A stretch of 64,000 nt of DNA from Pratylenchus scribneri (taxonomy: Eukaryota; Nematoda; Chromadorea; Rhabditida; Pratylenchidae), in the NCBI GenBank assembly GCA_030063045.1, contig JAQSEB010000050.1, positions 1,364,001 through 1,428,000 on the forward strand, read 5' to 3'. Every line of letters begins with the position of its first letter. Position 1 is the first letter of the stretch. The position numbers and the translations under genes are program-made. This document shows, piece after piece, positions 54,801-62,721 of this stretch. The notes beneath the pieces were generated by a model, which did no database searches, was not told the origin of the DNA, and saw only the letters and a program-made list of their open reading frames with translations.

Positions 54801-57558
54801 AATGCTCCAATTTATTTGTCGAGAAATCCGAGATTTCGATTATGCCCCGATTCATCCAATCCTTATAATATCCATCAATTTTCTCCAAAAGATCCTCCTT
54901 TCGAACGAGTGAACACAATCTGCTATGCGCTTGACGAAAATTTGAAGCCAATTCCCATTTTTCACGCCTCCACGGCCATTTCACCACATATCGTCCATTG
55001 GATTCACGTCTAATGGATTGCAAGAACTTTCTTTCTGCATCAGCCTCTTCTTCTTCCGGATTATTTTCCGTTATTCCAATTGTTTCTAAACTCCAAAATT
55101 CTTGGACCGAATTAGCGGGCGGCATTTGTTCAATATTTTCAGCATTAATGGCAACCAGAGAAGGCGATGGATTTTCTTGAGTTGGCCCAACAAATGATTC
55201 GCCGGCAACCATTGGACCAAAAACCGTCATAATTGCGAAAACTTTGTGGTATACTTGTTTGGTGCCAACGATGAATCGCCACATATCTCTGGTACTGATC
55301 ACAATCTCCGGCGCTTCAACCGAAAAATTCAAGGCATTCCCCAATTCCACTTCATCCATTTCCGGTATTTCCCCATTCGATTTCCATTCCACAGTCAAGA
55401 AGGGACTACAAAAGTCTTTAATCCAATTTAATTCCAACTCTTCCCATTCCCCATCCATTCTTTTAATTTTCACTGCATAAGTTGGTGACCGAATTTTGAT
55501 TGGTTCTCTTGCCCCAACCCCATGAATTTCAACTTTCTCCTGATGAATTTTTGGGGGGTGAAGCCGTCTGACAATTTGATCGGTAATATAATTGAATCCG
55601 CTAGCACCATCGCACAAAACAACTGCAGAAAGCTGATGTCGGGGATTTCGCCTGGAAGAAATTGTCAATTTTTTGGTCATGTAATAGGCATGGTCCATTT
55701 TTCTCAATTTCTGAATATTCTGGTACGAAAGGGCAGAGATTTGCTTTACAAGTCCATCCAAATCTTCTGCATTTTCCAAATTCTTCAATTCATTCAATTG
55801 GCCATCATCCAATTCGATTGGCAAATCCTCATTCATGCCCATAAATTTTCCATTTTCGGCTTCCAATTCCCATTTTCCCTCATCCATTTTCATATTATTT
55901 AAATTCTTTTCATTATCATCAAATTTCAAATTTTCGATCTCATTTTCCTCTATTTGGCCTTTCAATTCGCCATATTTACCAAAATTTTCATACAAGTCCA
56001 CCTTTTCTTCATCGCAATTCTCATTCAAATAATTTGCCTCATTTTTCACCAATGTGGAAATACCGACCAAAGTAGGAGCCATTGCCGATTTGGAGGCACT
56101 ATTTGATGGCTTGGAATTAATGGGAACGAAATTGGCATTGTTCGAATTAGAATTTGATGGGACAAAATTCAACTTGGGGGGCGTAGAATTTGTATTTTGA
56201 CGCCCAAAATTGTTATTTTGGCCATTTCCTTGGCTCTTGAAACAAACCATCTTATGATGTTTGCCGCCGCAGTTCGGGCACCTTCGATTGCTCGTGCAAT
56301 CCTTTACTTCATGGTTTCCCCTTAAACAATTCACACATCGATTCTGCTCTTTCAATCTGGCTGATTTTTCGAATGCATTCTTGTATTGTGGACATTCGGA
56401 GGGAAAATGACCGCCAAAACAGAGAGAACAATGAGGATTTCCAGAAAGGGTCACAAAAGTTCGCTCCCGATTGGTCCCGGTTTGAAAGCGTTGATTTGGC
56501 CGATTCTGAACATTCGGGGTTGGGGAAACATGCTTTACTCGATTTGAATCACTTCCCCCCTTAATTCGATTGACATCTTCCATTACTGTGACAACTTCCC
56601 CCAATGCCTCCCTCAAATCATCAAATTTCCACACTCTTCTTTCCGCCCTTTCTTTCTCGACCAATTTTGTCAAAACCGATTCAGGAAGACGTTCTCTGAT
56701 AGCGGTGACAAAAAACGGATTATTCCCTTCAATGCGATGATCTTTGAGTTGGCGACAAATGCGCTCGACTGAGTCGGAAAAAGTGCGCAAAGAATGAACG
56801 GTGTCATTGGGACGCGGCAAATTCATTAATTCTTTTTGGAGTGCTTCGGAAATAACTCGCTCATCCCCATACCGCTCTTTCAATAATTTGACCACCGTCG
56901 TATAATTCTTATTTGTGGGCATATATCCGGCAACCAATTTAGCGGCATTCCCTTCGAGGCGAGACACGAGATAGCTCATCTTTTCGATACCGGTAACGGG
57001 CTGACTGTCAATACAATTTTCGAATAGTCCCCAAAACTGGGGCCATTTGGCGGGATCGCCACTGAATTTTGGGACTTCGATCTGCGGAAGGCGCGGGTGG
57101 CTGGTGGCTACCGCATCCGCCCTTCTGGGGCCTCGCGCATTTTCCAAAATGGGCACATGGGCCGGCTGTTCATCCTCATCCTCCTCTAAAGCTGCTTCAA
57201 TCATATCTAACATATATCGCCCTTGTTCAATCCATTCTACCAATGTTTTGTACTCGGGTTGGGGCGGTGCACCTTCAGCCGGCGGAGGAGGGCGCGGGGG
57301 AAACGCGTCATACAAGTCTTGCTCCGCCTGAATCTGATCTGCTGGCAGCTGATTGATATATTCGATCCAGAGTTGGTTTTGGTTTTCCACCCGATTGAGA
57401 ACTCCTGTTATCACTTTCCTTTCATTCTTCAACTCTCTTTCATTCTCGGGTGAAATTTCTGAATTCATTGTCACTTGTGCTGATGCGAGATGCTGGCGAA
57501 GGAGCTTCAAAGCGGGTCCCAGAGCACTTCTGATAGGGCCGGATGTTCGCCTTTGCAT
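46945..57558 (-). CDS. BEL/Pao Gag-Pol-Env-plus polyprotein frame (3,537 aa)
   Basis: One unbroken minus-strand frame. Approximate residues: gag 1-360 (DUF1759-like EVPKFSGDPAKWPQFW); three CCHC-type knuckles 375-430 (CSLCFGGH, CVNCLRGNHE, CPNCGGKHH); aspartic protease near 650 (CDGASGFN); RT with active site YVDN at 1056; RNase H near 1224 (VDASD) and later LWSDSQ; integrase with HHCC (HAGVETTLTEF, CLQC) and DDE residues in GVDYAGP (about 1605), LSDNGSQF (about 1667) and GGVYERL (about 1704); a glycoprotein from about 1940; and a coiled-coil module from 2912. There is no stop or frameshift between gag and pol, unlike many retroelements. Joining of env and the last module in the same frame may be fortuitous because a low-complexity F/S/I-rich linker (about 2810-2910) looks non-coding. 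Confidence 0.93.
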   Translation of the reverse strand: MQRRTSGPIRSALGPALKLLRQHLASAQVTMNSEISPENERELKNERKVITGVLNRVENQNQLWIEYINQLPADQIQAEQDLYDAFPPRPPPPAEGAPPQPEYKTLVEWIEQGRYMLDMIEAALEEDEDEQPAHVPILENARGPRRADAVATSHPRLPQIEVPKFSGDPAKWPQFWGLFENCIDSQPVTGIEKMSYLVSRLEGNAAKLVAGYMPTNKNYTTVVKLLKERYGDERVISEALQKELMNLPRPNDTVHSLRTFSDSVERICRQLKDHRIEGNNPFFVTAIRERLPESVLTKLVEKERAERRVWKFDDLREALGEVVTVMEDVNRIKGGSDSNRVKHVSPTPNVQNRPNQRFQTGTNRERTFVTLSGNPHCSLCFGGHFPSECPQYKNAFEKSARLKEQNRCVNCLRGNHEVKDCTSNRRCPNCGGKHHKMVCFKSQGNGQNNNFGRQNTNSTPPKLNFVPSNSNSNNANFVPINSKPSNSASKSAMAPTLVGISTLVKNEANYLNENCDEEKVDLYENFGKYGELKGQIEENEIENLKFDDNEKNLNNMKMDEGKWELEAENGKFMGMNEDLPIELDDGQLNELKNLENAEDLDGLVKQISALSYQNIQKLRKMDHAYYMTKKLTISSRRNPRHQLSAVVLCDGASGFNYITDQIVRRLHPPKIHQEKVEIHGVGAREPIKIRSPTYAVKIKRMDGEWEELELNWIKDFCSPFLTVEWKSNGEIPEMDEVELGNALNFSVEAPEIVISTRDMWRFIVGTKQVYHKVFAIMTVFGPMVAGESFVGPTQENPSPSLVAINAENIEQMPPANSVQEFWSLETIGITENNPEEEEADAERKFLQSIRRESNGRYVVKWPWRREKWELASNFRQAHSRLCSLVRKEDLLEKIDGYYKDWMNRGIIEISDFSTNKLEHFLPHHAVITSKLRMVHDASSHEKNELSLNDCLYKGLNQLPKIASILLRSRSTEILLTADVEKAFTCVGLDEGERDFCKFLWLKDFKKPLTNENLLIYRFARVGFGITCAPYMLSGVIKVHLEKHFPELAERFLENNYVDNLAMMCQNSQEAMEMYKKSKEAFAGAQMNLREYTTNSVIAREMIPKDECIQDELVKFLGIKWNTHRDSFIFEFPDVPASRAPTRRVVLSVMAGHYDPLGLTGPAMLYAKILFQKLWGEKSNWDSPLIGEEKANWMFILDHWRGQKIEIPRYFLFQNSENVGVHAFVDASDCSFAAAIYIVCGPMENRNSSLVFSKNRLKPAKRAKTLTIHKLELFGILLGIRTLKFVMEEMKVDSKDIHLWSDSQVALAWLRTKEPQPAIIDRRIKEIRTLENCVFHYVRTKQNPADMATRGTTPEGLRNSNMWWKGPEWLTDKSLWPNEIEFELKGDDEEKIPTMMTDEVFVGIGGILGKNEWLIDPEKYSAWYKLINVVENCLKFILKIGNEKMWQNPIFKWFMSHKDGIDSVPNRRKCAEYIFMNQAQKFEWENLKKYDVYEDELGMLRLHTRMGNSDCNYEQKFPLVLPKSAVTFLKLREIHVKLCHAGVETTLTEFLSQFWSPQARKQTRQMVKKCLQCRRAHSAQFALPRMPPHPSRRTRASAPFLHIGVDYAGPTLTRLPEGNIVKVWLVLITCLMTRAVYIEPTLDMTTDSFLNVFRRFVARRGRPETCLSDNGSQFVLANKTIQLLTDGTKGEIKWRFLPALSPWAGGVYERLIKLAKDGFRRSLGRLILPFDELLSFCAEIEFSMNSRPITYVSDAAGEPRPLRPIDFIHPKGIHSIEIIDRDFFEIEKRSPQNRLAAEFQSNVESLEMFFDRWRKEYLNVLRERSKWNHVGPARLTKREPKLGEIVLIREDHISRNNWPMGKIIELEGKEGAIRSVKLKLTSGKIWVRPVSRLHPLETDLDDGRETESTNVEREKVNENFRVAKEITVLAPEKVGENKHGMVTRAKAKLGMASISLISLIFLSIFGILNCSPIKFTNMSDCRGCLVQCSENGIHALVPRPFEKAEICCQDLCVVRTHVDKIDFNLPTEILLNKFSCEIKFWKNNAPNPHEKSIKCEALHECQVLKCSWCLDLILNPFCSPKMAIFVFGTLLLFGYFAICCLARTMKCCSSKLRHLCSAIIYILAVPVSLWKWLRWGKPIDPNAARQTVKQKIRNIKKGVAKTSLNWRQRSLKAAGLIIVLFMVFDNSNAKLLDKLNDERNEQIRNERQWKLETFSKYDLVLVLILGIALIYLGWIFVILEERVMEEMENERRELMRIERIRRRYQRRDRRVHWAIVLLLLMASPQVGAFSNIVSIVSQSQHCSQNGQEMICKLSSSNTLTLLPMGQTNVMLINDETNGTLGTLSVIMHKLTKKCSAKIRRFTRSYEMDVEVKRRCPGAGNCQWGSCEELGKESLVDEMENNHLPGHTFCQHVPSQSSDLCPLGVPIVQMITGPQSCLFYRQFARPKGDNVYKILECTDWENVLKAEATLEIDGKVQSHSMWLQAAQKHRWNTISFTPLSITSTDPISMRQKFLLGKDGVAVLPEKTQWGDLFCENKERANNFDCQIALEACQDCQIVQTSVKCNCRGFDGEEIMGNIENSLPLSMGNHRLYSEKDEIFVEQEYSAVQLNVDIEGLELVHKSQQAECRIEVEELQGCYQCATGAELKAKCWSDGPKFMASVECAELQFVLHCSKEGEQNTAIIPSNAEKFEKKCIAKCPSNSVELQLKGQLYYVPPKFNEILKQKIVGENAGGEGQNWGSYAENTVESVKGLLDFSFDPFILFSKFFSLAKYGFLILIFLLFAFLAIAVIVKMNPIGKVVRALLRTLILWSIIDLLANAERKEGQLPLAPFGVNCSGPRTRGGAMDKNVNELNAHPIRPNSFIKSFHHSHSISHSILFTNNSIINFLYGKSFPFSFNQKYYLYISFVVLDFGQMSHSSSEKLDYDETESVFAKGEWSDASSESTRDEEEDGEKRGEGNVTTESSEPRKCIEHSAENDMEECQNENRKNESENGKGESRIGENENENKVPKSDSRMEENDVKDPRKGVPSPASSPAPPMNLKLPRFALVERREKVKERMNQNLVNEYAGSEYWEWQKREGDWKRKLLEKRQRDCKLNRAEVFHGASNTVEQWRSDLYEIRNTNAYHDNSTAEERVRKLKYELFAINGERMLKRALENVIRSMSNSEGKKLELIPPEGLQLVIPKLKYTPGIVSDKRKYPPIDWINPQDVDERNDLKLLEEQKGLKPEERKDKLPPYCRYWNKNGERGERERMKKILDDDERREVRRRQRKRRMEEDDARRNEKKRDEEDEVRKTEKKRKEEDEEKGRIQAMVPPASPPPEEYEPNQLKIWVDEDRIREWVEGVKPESELVESEKGDVEMKSEYIEEKCVGNVSLKVEENKGQRAGAKLVQNVKKENVMIKLELGGNEGIVGKIVGIGGNDLKDVKLEKDDEKGMRENEKGSGKVKEGDENVIKKYLLDRWHTVEEQLIAKMLEKKNVEQQIQDLTQQISELPNDANGAVIKEYLMKRKEKLEEELREMKIWVQNYERQLVALEEQIKELK
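48881..48893 (-). promoter_or_regulatory. Candidate splice acceptor for the 3' module
   Basis: Minus strand reads TTTTCCCTTTAG with the AG at 48882-48881, matching the nematode acceptor consensus, followed after 55 bases by an in-frame ATG. It lies inside the linker that looks non-coding. Confidence 0.5.
48960..51741 (-). other. Env-like glycoprotein region (phlebovirus Gc-like)
   Basis: Within the long frame, from Met at 51741. It has a hydrophobic signal-like segment, several Cys-rich clusters (SDCRGCLVQC, EICCQDLC, a CSWC motif), a membrane segment, then a second signal-like segment (AIVLLLLMASPQVGAF) followed by a long Cys-rich ectodomain. The cluster CPGAGNCQWGSCEELG (about residue 2375) resembles the phlebovirus G2/Gc fusion glycoprotein family known from Tas and Cer7-type elements. 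A final membrane anchor (LILIFLLFAFLAIAVIV) lies near 49190-49245. This is a description only; whether it is expressed is unknown. Confidence 0.75.
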
Positions 57559-58230
57559 TTTTAATTTTCCAAGTTATAGTAAATTCCAGGAATTTTTTAC
57601 AATTTTCTTTTCCAAATTCAACAAAAATTCAAATTCACAATCCGAAAATCCGACAATTCGTAAATGTAAATCAAAAATCCGAAACTTTACACGAATTTAC
57701 GAATATTTCCGAGACCAAAATCAAAAGTCCAAGCAATTTTTCAATTCACCAATCCAATAAACTTAAAAGAGAGCAATTCGATTTTCCGTTCAAAGACCAA
57801 ACAATTTTTTCGAATGAAGGTTGCTTTCGGCGAGGAGGCACCAATTTCACAGAAAAATGGGAAAAGAATAAAGTCCGCCTCTTCCTTTTTCCAATATAAA
57901 GTTCGCCTCTCACTAATTTATGCAGGTGTCCGGCGCTAGGGGAAAGCGATGCTTCCCTCTTACACAATTGACGACCGGAGATTCGCAGATAAAAATGAAA
58001 AGGGCACCCTCGGTTGCTCCGAATGGTACACAAAAAATGAGTAAAGCCTCAAAAGAGTAGATAGAAAAGTGGCTTGTGGGCAAAATTCTCCGATTCGATG
58101 AGAAATGGGACAAAAATGCGTTGGTCCCAATGAATGGATCAATAAAATCGAAAATTGTTCAATTCGAAAGGGTTTGCTCGATAAACTTTCCAAAGATTGC
58201 CTTCGGTGGCGAAATTCCGTTAATATAAGT

Positions 58231-58332
58231 AAATGGGCCTTCGGTGGCACTCCAAATATTCGAATTTTCCAATAAATAATCAAATGGGCCTCCGGGGCGC
58301 CTTCAAATATTCCAAATTTCCAATAAATAATC
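58231..58332 (-). repeat. Two direct 51-bp repeats in the leader
   Basis: 58231-58281 and 58282-58332 both run AAATGGGCC(T/C)TCGG-like to TTTCCAATAAATAATC, with about 20 percent differences. A partial third unit (CCTTCGGTGGCGAAATTCCG) precedes at about 58199. Confidence 0.75.
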
Positions 58333-58382
58333 CGCAATTTCCACAAAATTAGCCTTTTCCGGCGGCTTTTTCGTTCAAATGA

Positions 58383-58398
58383 CCCGTACGGGGCTCCA
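58383..58398 (-). other. Primer-binding site candidate
   Basis: Minus strand TGGAGCCCCGTACGGG begins six bases after the 5' LTR, with the TGG expected to pair with the tRNA CCA end. The matching tRNA was not identified. Confidence 0.55.
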
Positions 58399-58404
58399 AA
58401 ATTA

Positions 58405-58885
58405 TATCGTGGACCAAATTCGATGGGCGGGTGGATCAATCCGCAGTCCACAATATAACCAAAAATTCGAGGCACCAAATCAAATTCAATAACCTTTCCG
58501 AATTCGATGAACTCTTTTCCCGTCAATGCACTTCCCCAATTTCAACTAATTCCCCAAAAAAATGAATAAAAATTAAAATTTTCCAATTTATTTATTTTCG
58601 ATTAAAAATTGAAAAAAGTATACGAATTGTGAATTCTGAAAAAAGGTAAGGTTAAGTGAAAAAGGGATGGGCGGAGTTTGATTGAAGGGAAACAAAATTG
58701 ATTTATGAATATATTATGAATGGATTGAAGGAAAAATGCGGCAAAAATATGGATTCACTGAATAATAAATTTGCCAAAGGCAATATAAGACGAGGAGAAA
58801 ATGATTGATAAATTTTGATTAAAATGAGATAAAAAACCAAAAAAAATGCAAAGATTGTTAATTCCAAAGGTCGCCATTGGCGACA
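58405..58885 (-). repeat. 5' LTR (481 bp)
   Basis: Identical in length and, as far as I can compare, in sequence to 46440-46920. It directly abuts the target-site copy AAATT at 58886-58890. Confidence 0.95.
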
Positions 58886-58970
58886 AAATTTAAATCAAAA
58901 TTCTATTCATTTGTGTGGAATTGATCAATTTTCATCATTTCTTCCTCCTCTCCTTCTTCTCATCATCAAA

Positions 58971-61900
58971 TCAAATCAAATAGCGCAGGGAAGGCGGTCG
59001 ATCCTGGTTGCTGAACATGGCCACCGAAGCATCGCGGAATGTGCCCAAAATGAATGCCCATTGTTCATCGTTGGTAATGCATCTGGCCGTGTTCTGCTGG
59101 TCGAATGGCTCCTCGATGTACACTTTGAAGCGCCGTGTGTTCGCAGCCAAATTTGCACTAAAATTAAAAAATTAATGCAAAATTGGCAAAAGTAAAAAAT
59201 GAATCATTTTATTTGCCAAAAAAGACGTACTTCGTACTTAGACCTACAAACACAAACCCGTAAACTACTCTATGTTTTATTTCGGCAATTTTAATAAATA
59301 TCATCCAAAATTTGTTTTCTCCAATTATGCTTACCGTCGAAATGTTTGGCCCATCCGAATTGAAATTCCATCCCGTTCAAAATCGAAACGATTGAAGTAG
59401 ACAAAAAAGGCGATCAGCAATTCGCCGACGGTTGTTTCATTTTTGGGCACATCTAAAATGGTGGAAATAATTAAATTAAAAATAAATTTTTTAACCTGGA
59501 AGTGGAAATGGCAATTCATTGAACAATTGCATCTCATGGGTGGGCTTTTGAAAGGCAAAGAAATTTGGGTAAATCGCCTGCAAATTTGGAAGGATCGGCG
59601 GCTCCACCGCACATTGAAGGAAGTGCAAAACCATCAAAATCAGTGAATAACTGTTCAAAATTTTGTGAATTTATTTAAAATTTCAATTTTTAGTGAATTA
59701 ATTAATGAATAGAAAATAAAATTACCTATTGAAAAAGCCATTGCACGCATCCAAAATGCCCCTTTTCTTTGCCCAATGCTTAATGACCAGGCACAATGCT
59801 GGCAATCGGTCGTCAATTCTGAAAAAATAAAATCATTTTTTATTAATAATTCGAAAGGGTGATTTTCTTGGTTATTTTTTGGTGATTTTTTGCTCTAATT
59901 ATTGTTTTTCTTGAAATTGAAATGTACTATTATAGAATGTATTAAAAATACATAAAAGTGACAATCAAGTCCGAAAAAAATGTCGTCCTCGGAGCGGATT
60001 CGAACCCTAGACCTAATTTTTTAAGGAGTGGGCTCCTCTTTTGTTTGGTTGGGTCGAAAATTTTCAAAAATGTTTTCAAAATTTAGGTTACCTGGAATAG
60101 TAATGAAGCAAATATGAATTGTAAATGCCCGGTGTGTTGTTGATGTTCATGTCCACCTCCAGCGTTTGATAGGGCGTTTGGAAATGGATGTTCAAAATTG
60201 GCACTTTGGCCGGAATGAATTGGATGAATTTGATCATTTTGCTTTCCTTCCACAACAATTTCATCACTTTCTTCAGATGCTTGGTCGCAAACCTAAATAA
60301 ATAAATAAATAAAATTAATAACAAAAAATAGAAACAAACTTTCTCTGCGTTTCCAAATCTCCTTGTGCTGGCGTTGAAGGCAAATAATAGGGAGTCCATG
60401 ATTTGTCGGGCAAACAAAGGCAAAGGTCCATGTCTGTGTAATTTAATAAAGAATTATTTTGAAAAGCAAAAAGATTTGAGTCCACCCCATAATCTTTACA
60501 TGGGAAATTTTGAACATTTTTCTGATCATTCCTAAATTTTCTCCGTAGATTTTGGATGTTGGAATATTAGAAATTTTCGGTTTGGGCTATAGGGATTTTA
60601 AGTTGACCCCAAAATTTTACCAGAATTGAATGCTCCGCAGCCGTTGACAGTGGAGCCGACCGCCAGCAAATCGCAATCCGGATAAATCTGAAAAAAATAT
60701 TTAAATTAATAAAATAAAAATATTTATTACCGTTCGAATTGTGGTATGCAAAAATTCTCGGACGCGCATTTTCCTAAAATTTATCAAATATTTTTAAAAA
60801 TGATGGCCCAACCAATTGAAGGTGTGATCATTCTGAAAATGATGGAATTTATTTTTATTTAATTATTAATTTGGATTTACCTGAATATTTTGTGTTAAAT
60901 GCTCCCAAATGGCCTTGTCAAATTGTTTGAATGCCTTGCGATGTTTGTCCTTGTATTTGGCAATTCTGGCCAGGTATTTTCGTTCAGGCCGCAAAGTGAC
61001 GTAATAAACGCTCGACTAAAAATAATTTTCACTTTATTATTGGATTTTAAATATAATTTGCATCAAGAGTCTCGGTGGCTTGGAGGTCTACCGCCTCCGT
61101 TAGCCTTTTTGGAGGTGGCGGGTTCGATTCCCCTCCAAATAGGGAGATTATTTTTACAAAGTTTAATTGCCATTTTTGATTAAAAATAATTTTTTAATGA
61201 AGAAAATGTTTTTTCTAAGTATTTGTACCACATTCAGGTAACAAAATATGAAAGTGGTAAGTGGCCAATAACTGTTTTTATTCGGTGACCAAATTTCTTC
61301 ATAAAAATTGAATCAAAAAAAACAGAAACAAACCCATTTGATTTTGCCGTCCTCGCCGATTGCAGGAGTAGTAGCAGAAGGTGGTGATGATAATGATGCG
61401 ATGCCTTTTCCTGGACTGTTGCCATTTTGTTGCTGCATTTCTTTTGCTGTTGCTGAACTGCTCGACGACGCAGCGGCGGTTGCTTCGCCATTTTGCCTTC
61501 CATTGGTTTCATCTTCATTTGCTTCCTTAAAATGATGATTAAAATTAATAATGTAGAATAATTTCTTCTAAAAACCTTTCTCGGCCATTCAAAAAGCACA
61601 ACAATTTCTTCGCTGTTATCCGCCTCCTCCTCCTCTTCTTTCTTTTCTTCGTCCTTCATTTCATCGGTCGCCCCATTCTCATCAGCCGGCTGTGCATCAT
61701 TCGAATCGAACGATGGAAATGCTTGGTAAAGATCTTCGCCATCCGAAATTTCGATCACCTCATAATTTATGGCAGTCGTTGTTGACGAGGATGCGGCGGC
61801 CAATTTAAGAGATTCCCTCCGCTTGATTCTGCGCTTTTTTGACCTGAAGATTGCAATTCTTTAGGAAAAATATAAATTTTTTGGATGAGTGACTAAGAGC

Positions 61901-62567
61901 TGGGTTTATGCCAGGCTAGAGTTTATAAAGATTTCACCCAAAAAATGTTTTTGAAAATTTTCGATCCAAAGGGGGACCTAAACTTTCTGCAAAATTTAGG
62001 TCTCGGGTTCGAATCCGCTCCGAGGACGATAATTTTTTTCGGGCTTGGTTATCAATTTTATTCATTCTAGAGTACATTCCGAAGCGAATTAATTCGTTCG
62101 AACAAAAATGAGGTGGAAAACTCGCATTGTCACCCAATTGTCAAATAGGTACTAGTCTAGTTTATAGGATAGAAGGTGAGAAGGATGAGGATGATGAAGA
62201 AGATGAGATGAAGCTGAAGCTAGTATTGTGACCTATGACCTTCGATATATTTCCAAAAAATAATTTCAAACCTTATCTTCCGTTTGATGGCCATGGCGAT
62301 TGTAGAAGTGTTCGGCGGTGTTTCCTTCCCTTTATTGTTATTCTCCACATTATTTTGGTCGTCGTCTTCATCATCATCGTCTTCATCCGCCCACATTCGT
62401 GCAAAGCATTCCATTGTTGGATCCATTGTTGTAATTGTTGGCTCCTCTTTGACGATTTCATCCGTCGGTGGTTTTTTGCGTCTTTTCACGCCAGATTTTT
62501 GTTGTTGGCCATCATTGCTGCTGGAATTTGGCTGTTGGGTGGCCAATTTTCGTTTCGCTGCTGGCAT
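58971..62567 (-). CDS. gld-2: GLD-2 type cytoplasmic poly(A) polymerase (TENT2 family)
   Basis: A minus-strand gene of about 12 exons, ATG at 62567 (MPAAKRKLATQQPN; an upstream in-frame Met at 62660 is less likely), TGA at 58971, roughly 620 aa. The N-terminal third is low complexity and acidic (EDDDDEDDD, EEKKEEEEE) with Ser/Gln/Asn tracts. The nucleotidyltransferase core follows: IYPDCDLLAVGSTVNGCGAFNSDMDLCL with the DxD pair, KVPILNIHF, LEVDMNINNTPGIYNSYLL (third Asp), and the PAP-associated part SLILMVLHFLQC, PPILPNLQAIYP, TVGELLIAFFVYFNRFDFERDGISIRMG, ending IEEPFDQQNTARCI. GLD-2 extends mRNA tails in germline and early embryo with KH/RNA-binding partners. Its stop is only 85 bp from the retroelement 5' LTR. 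Confidence 0.93.
59920..60085 (-). repeat. B-box repeat (SINE-like) copy
   Basis: Reverse copy, core CGGAGCGGATTCGAACCCTA at 59990-60009, then GACCTAATTTTTTAAGGAGT. It lies in a gld-2 intron. Confidence 0.78.
61068..61148 (+). repeat. tRNA-like relic
   Basis: GAGTCTCGGTGGCTTGGAGG, then GGTGGCGGGTTCGATTCCCC (B-box GGTTCGATTCC). It has the long variable region of a Ser/Leu type. It lies in a gld-2 intron, antisense. Confidence 0.5.
61930..62100 (+). repeat. B-box repeat (SINE-like) copy
   Basis: Core AGGTCTCGGGTTCGAATCCG at 61999-62018, then CTCCGAGGACGATAATTTTT and the CGGGCTTGGTTATC tail. It lies in the first gld-2 intron, antisense to the gene. Confidence 0.82.
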
Positions 62568-62721
62568 TTTTTTGCAATTAAAAAACTTTAAATATTTATT
62601 AATTATTAATGGATTAAAAATGAAATGAAAAATATAATTTGCAATAAAATTAAATTGCATTAAATTTAAATTAAATTGAACATCAAATAATTTCTTTAAT
62701 CAAAATAAAAAAAATTGCATT

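Larger units (their letters stand above)
57559..58404 (-). other. Retroelement leader
   Basis: 846 bp between the 5' LTR and the polyprotein ATG. It holds the primer-binding site next to the LTR and a 51-bp direct repeat. A minus frame (58526-57960, 188 codons) begins inside the LTR and runs through the leader. It has no domains and is probably chance. Confidence 0.7.
46435..58890 (-). mobile_element. Complete BEL/Pao LTR retroelement with env-like gene
   Basis: A 12,446-bp element (46440-58885) flanked by the 5-bp direct repeat AAATT (46435-46439 and 58886-58890). It lies in minus orientation: 5' LTR at the right, then a leader, one 3,537-codon frame, a purine tract and the 3' LTR at the left. 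Domain order (DUF1759-type gag, zinc knuckles, aspartic protease, RT, RNase H, integrase, glycoprotein) is that of the BEL/Pao group, and the env-like part places it with the nematode Tas/Cer7-type semotiviruses. LTRs of the same length with no difference that I can see, plus the intact frame, indicate a very recent insertion. It sits between the NUP205 fragment and gld-2. Confidence 0.95.

Noticed and set aside
46912..57760. Many plus-strand frames of 60-180 codons across the retroelement
   Set aside because: All are antisense shadows of the long minus-strand frame; their Ser/Phe/Pro-rich translations reflect the complement of Glu/Lys-rich codons.
57960..58526. 188-codon minus frame beginning inside the 5' LTR
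   Set aside because: No domains, composition follows the leader repeats, and it crosses the LTR end and primer site; treated as chance.
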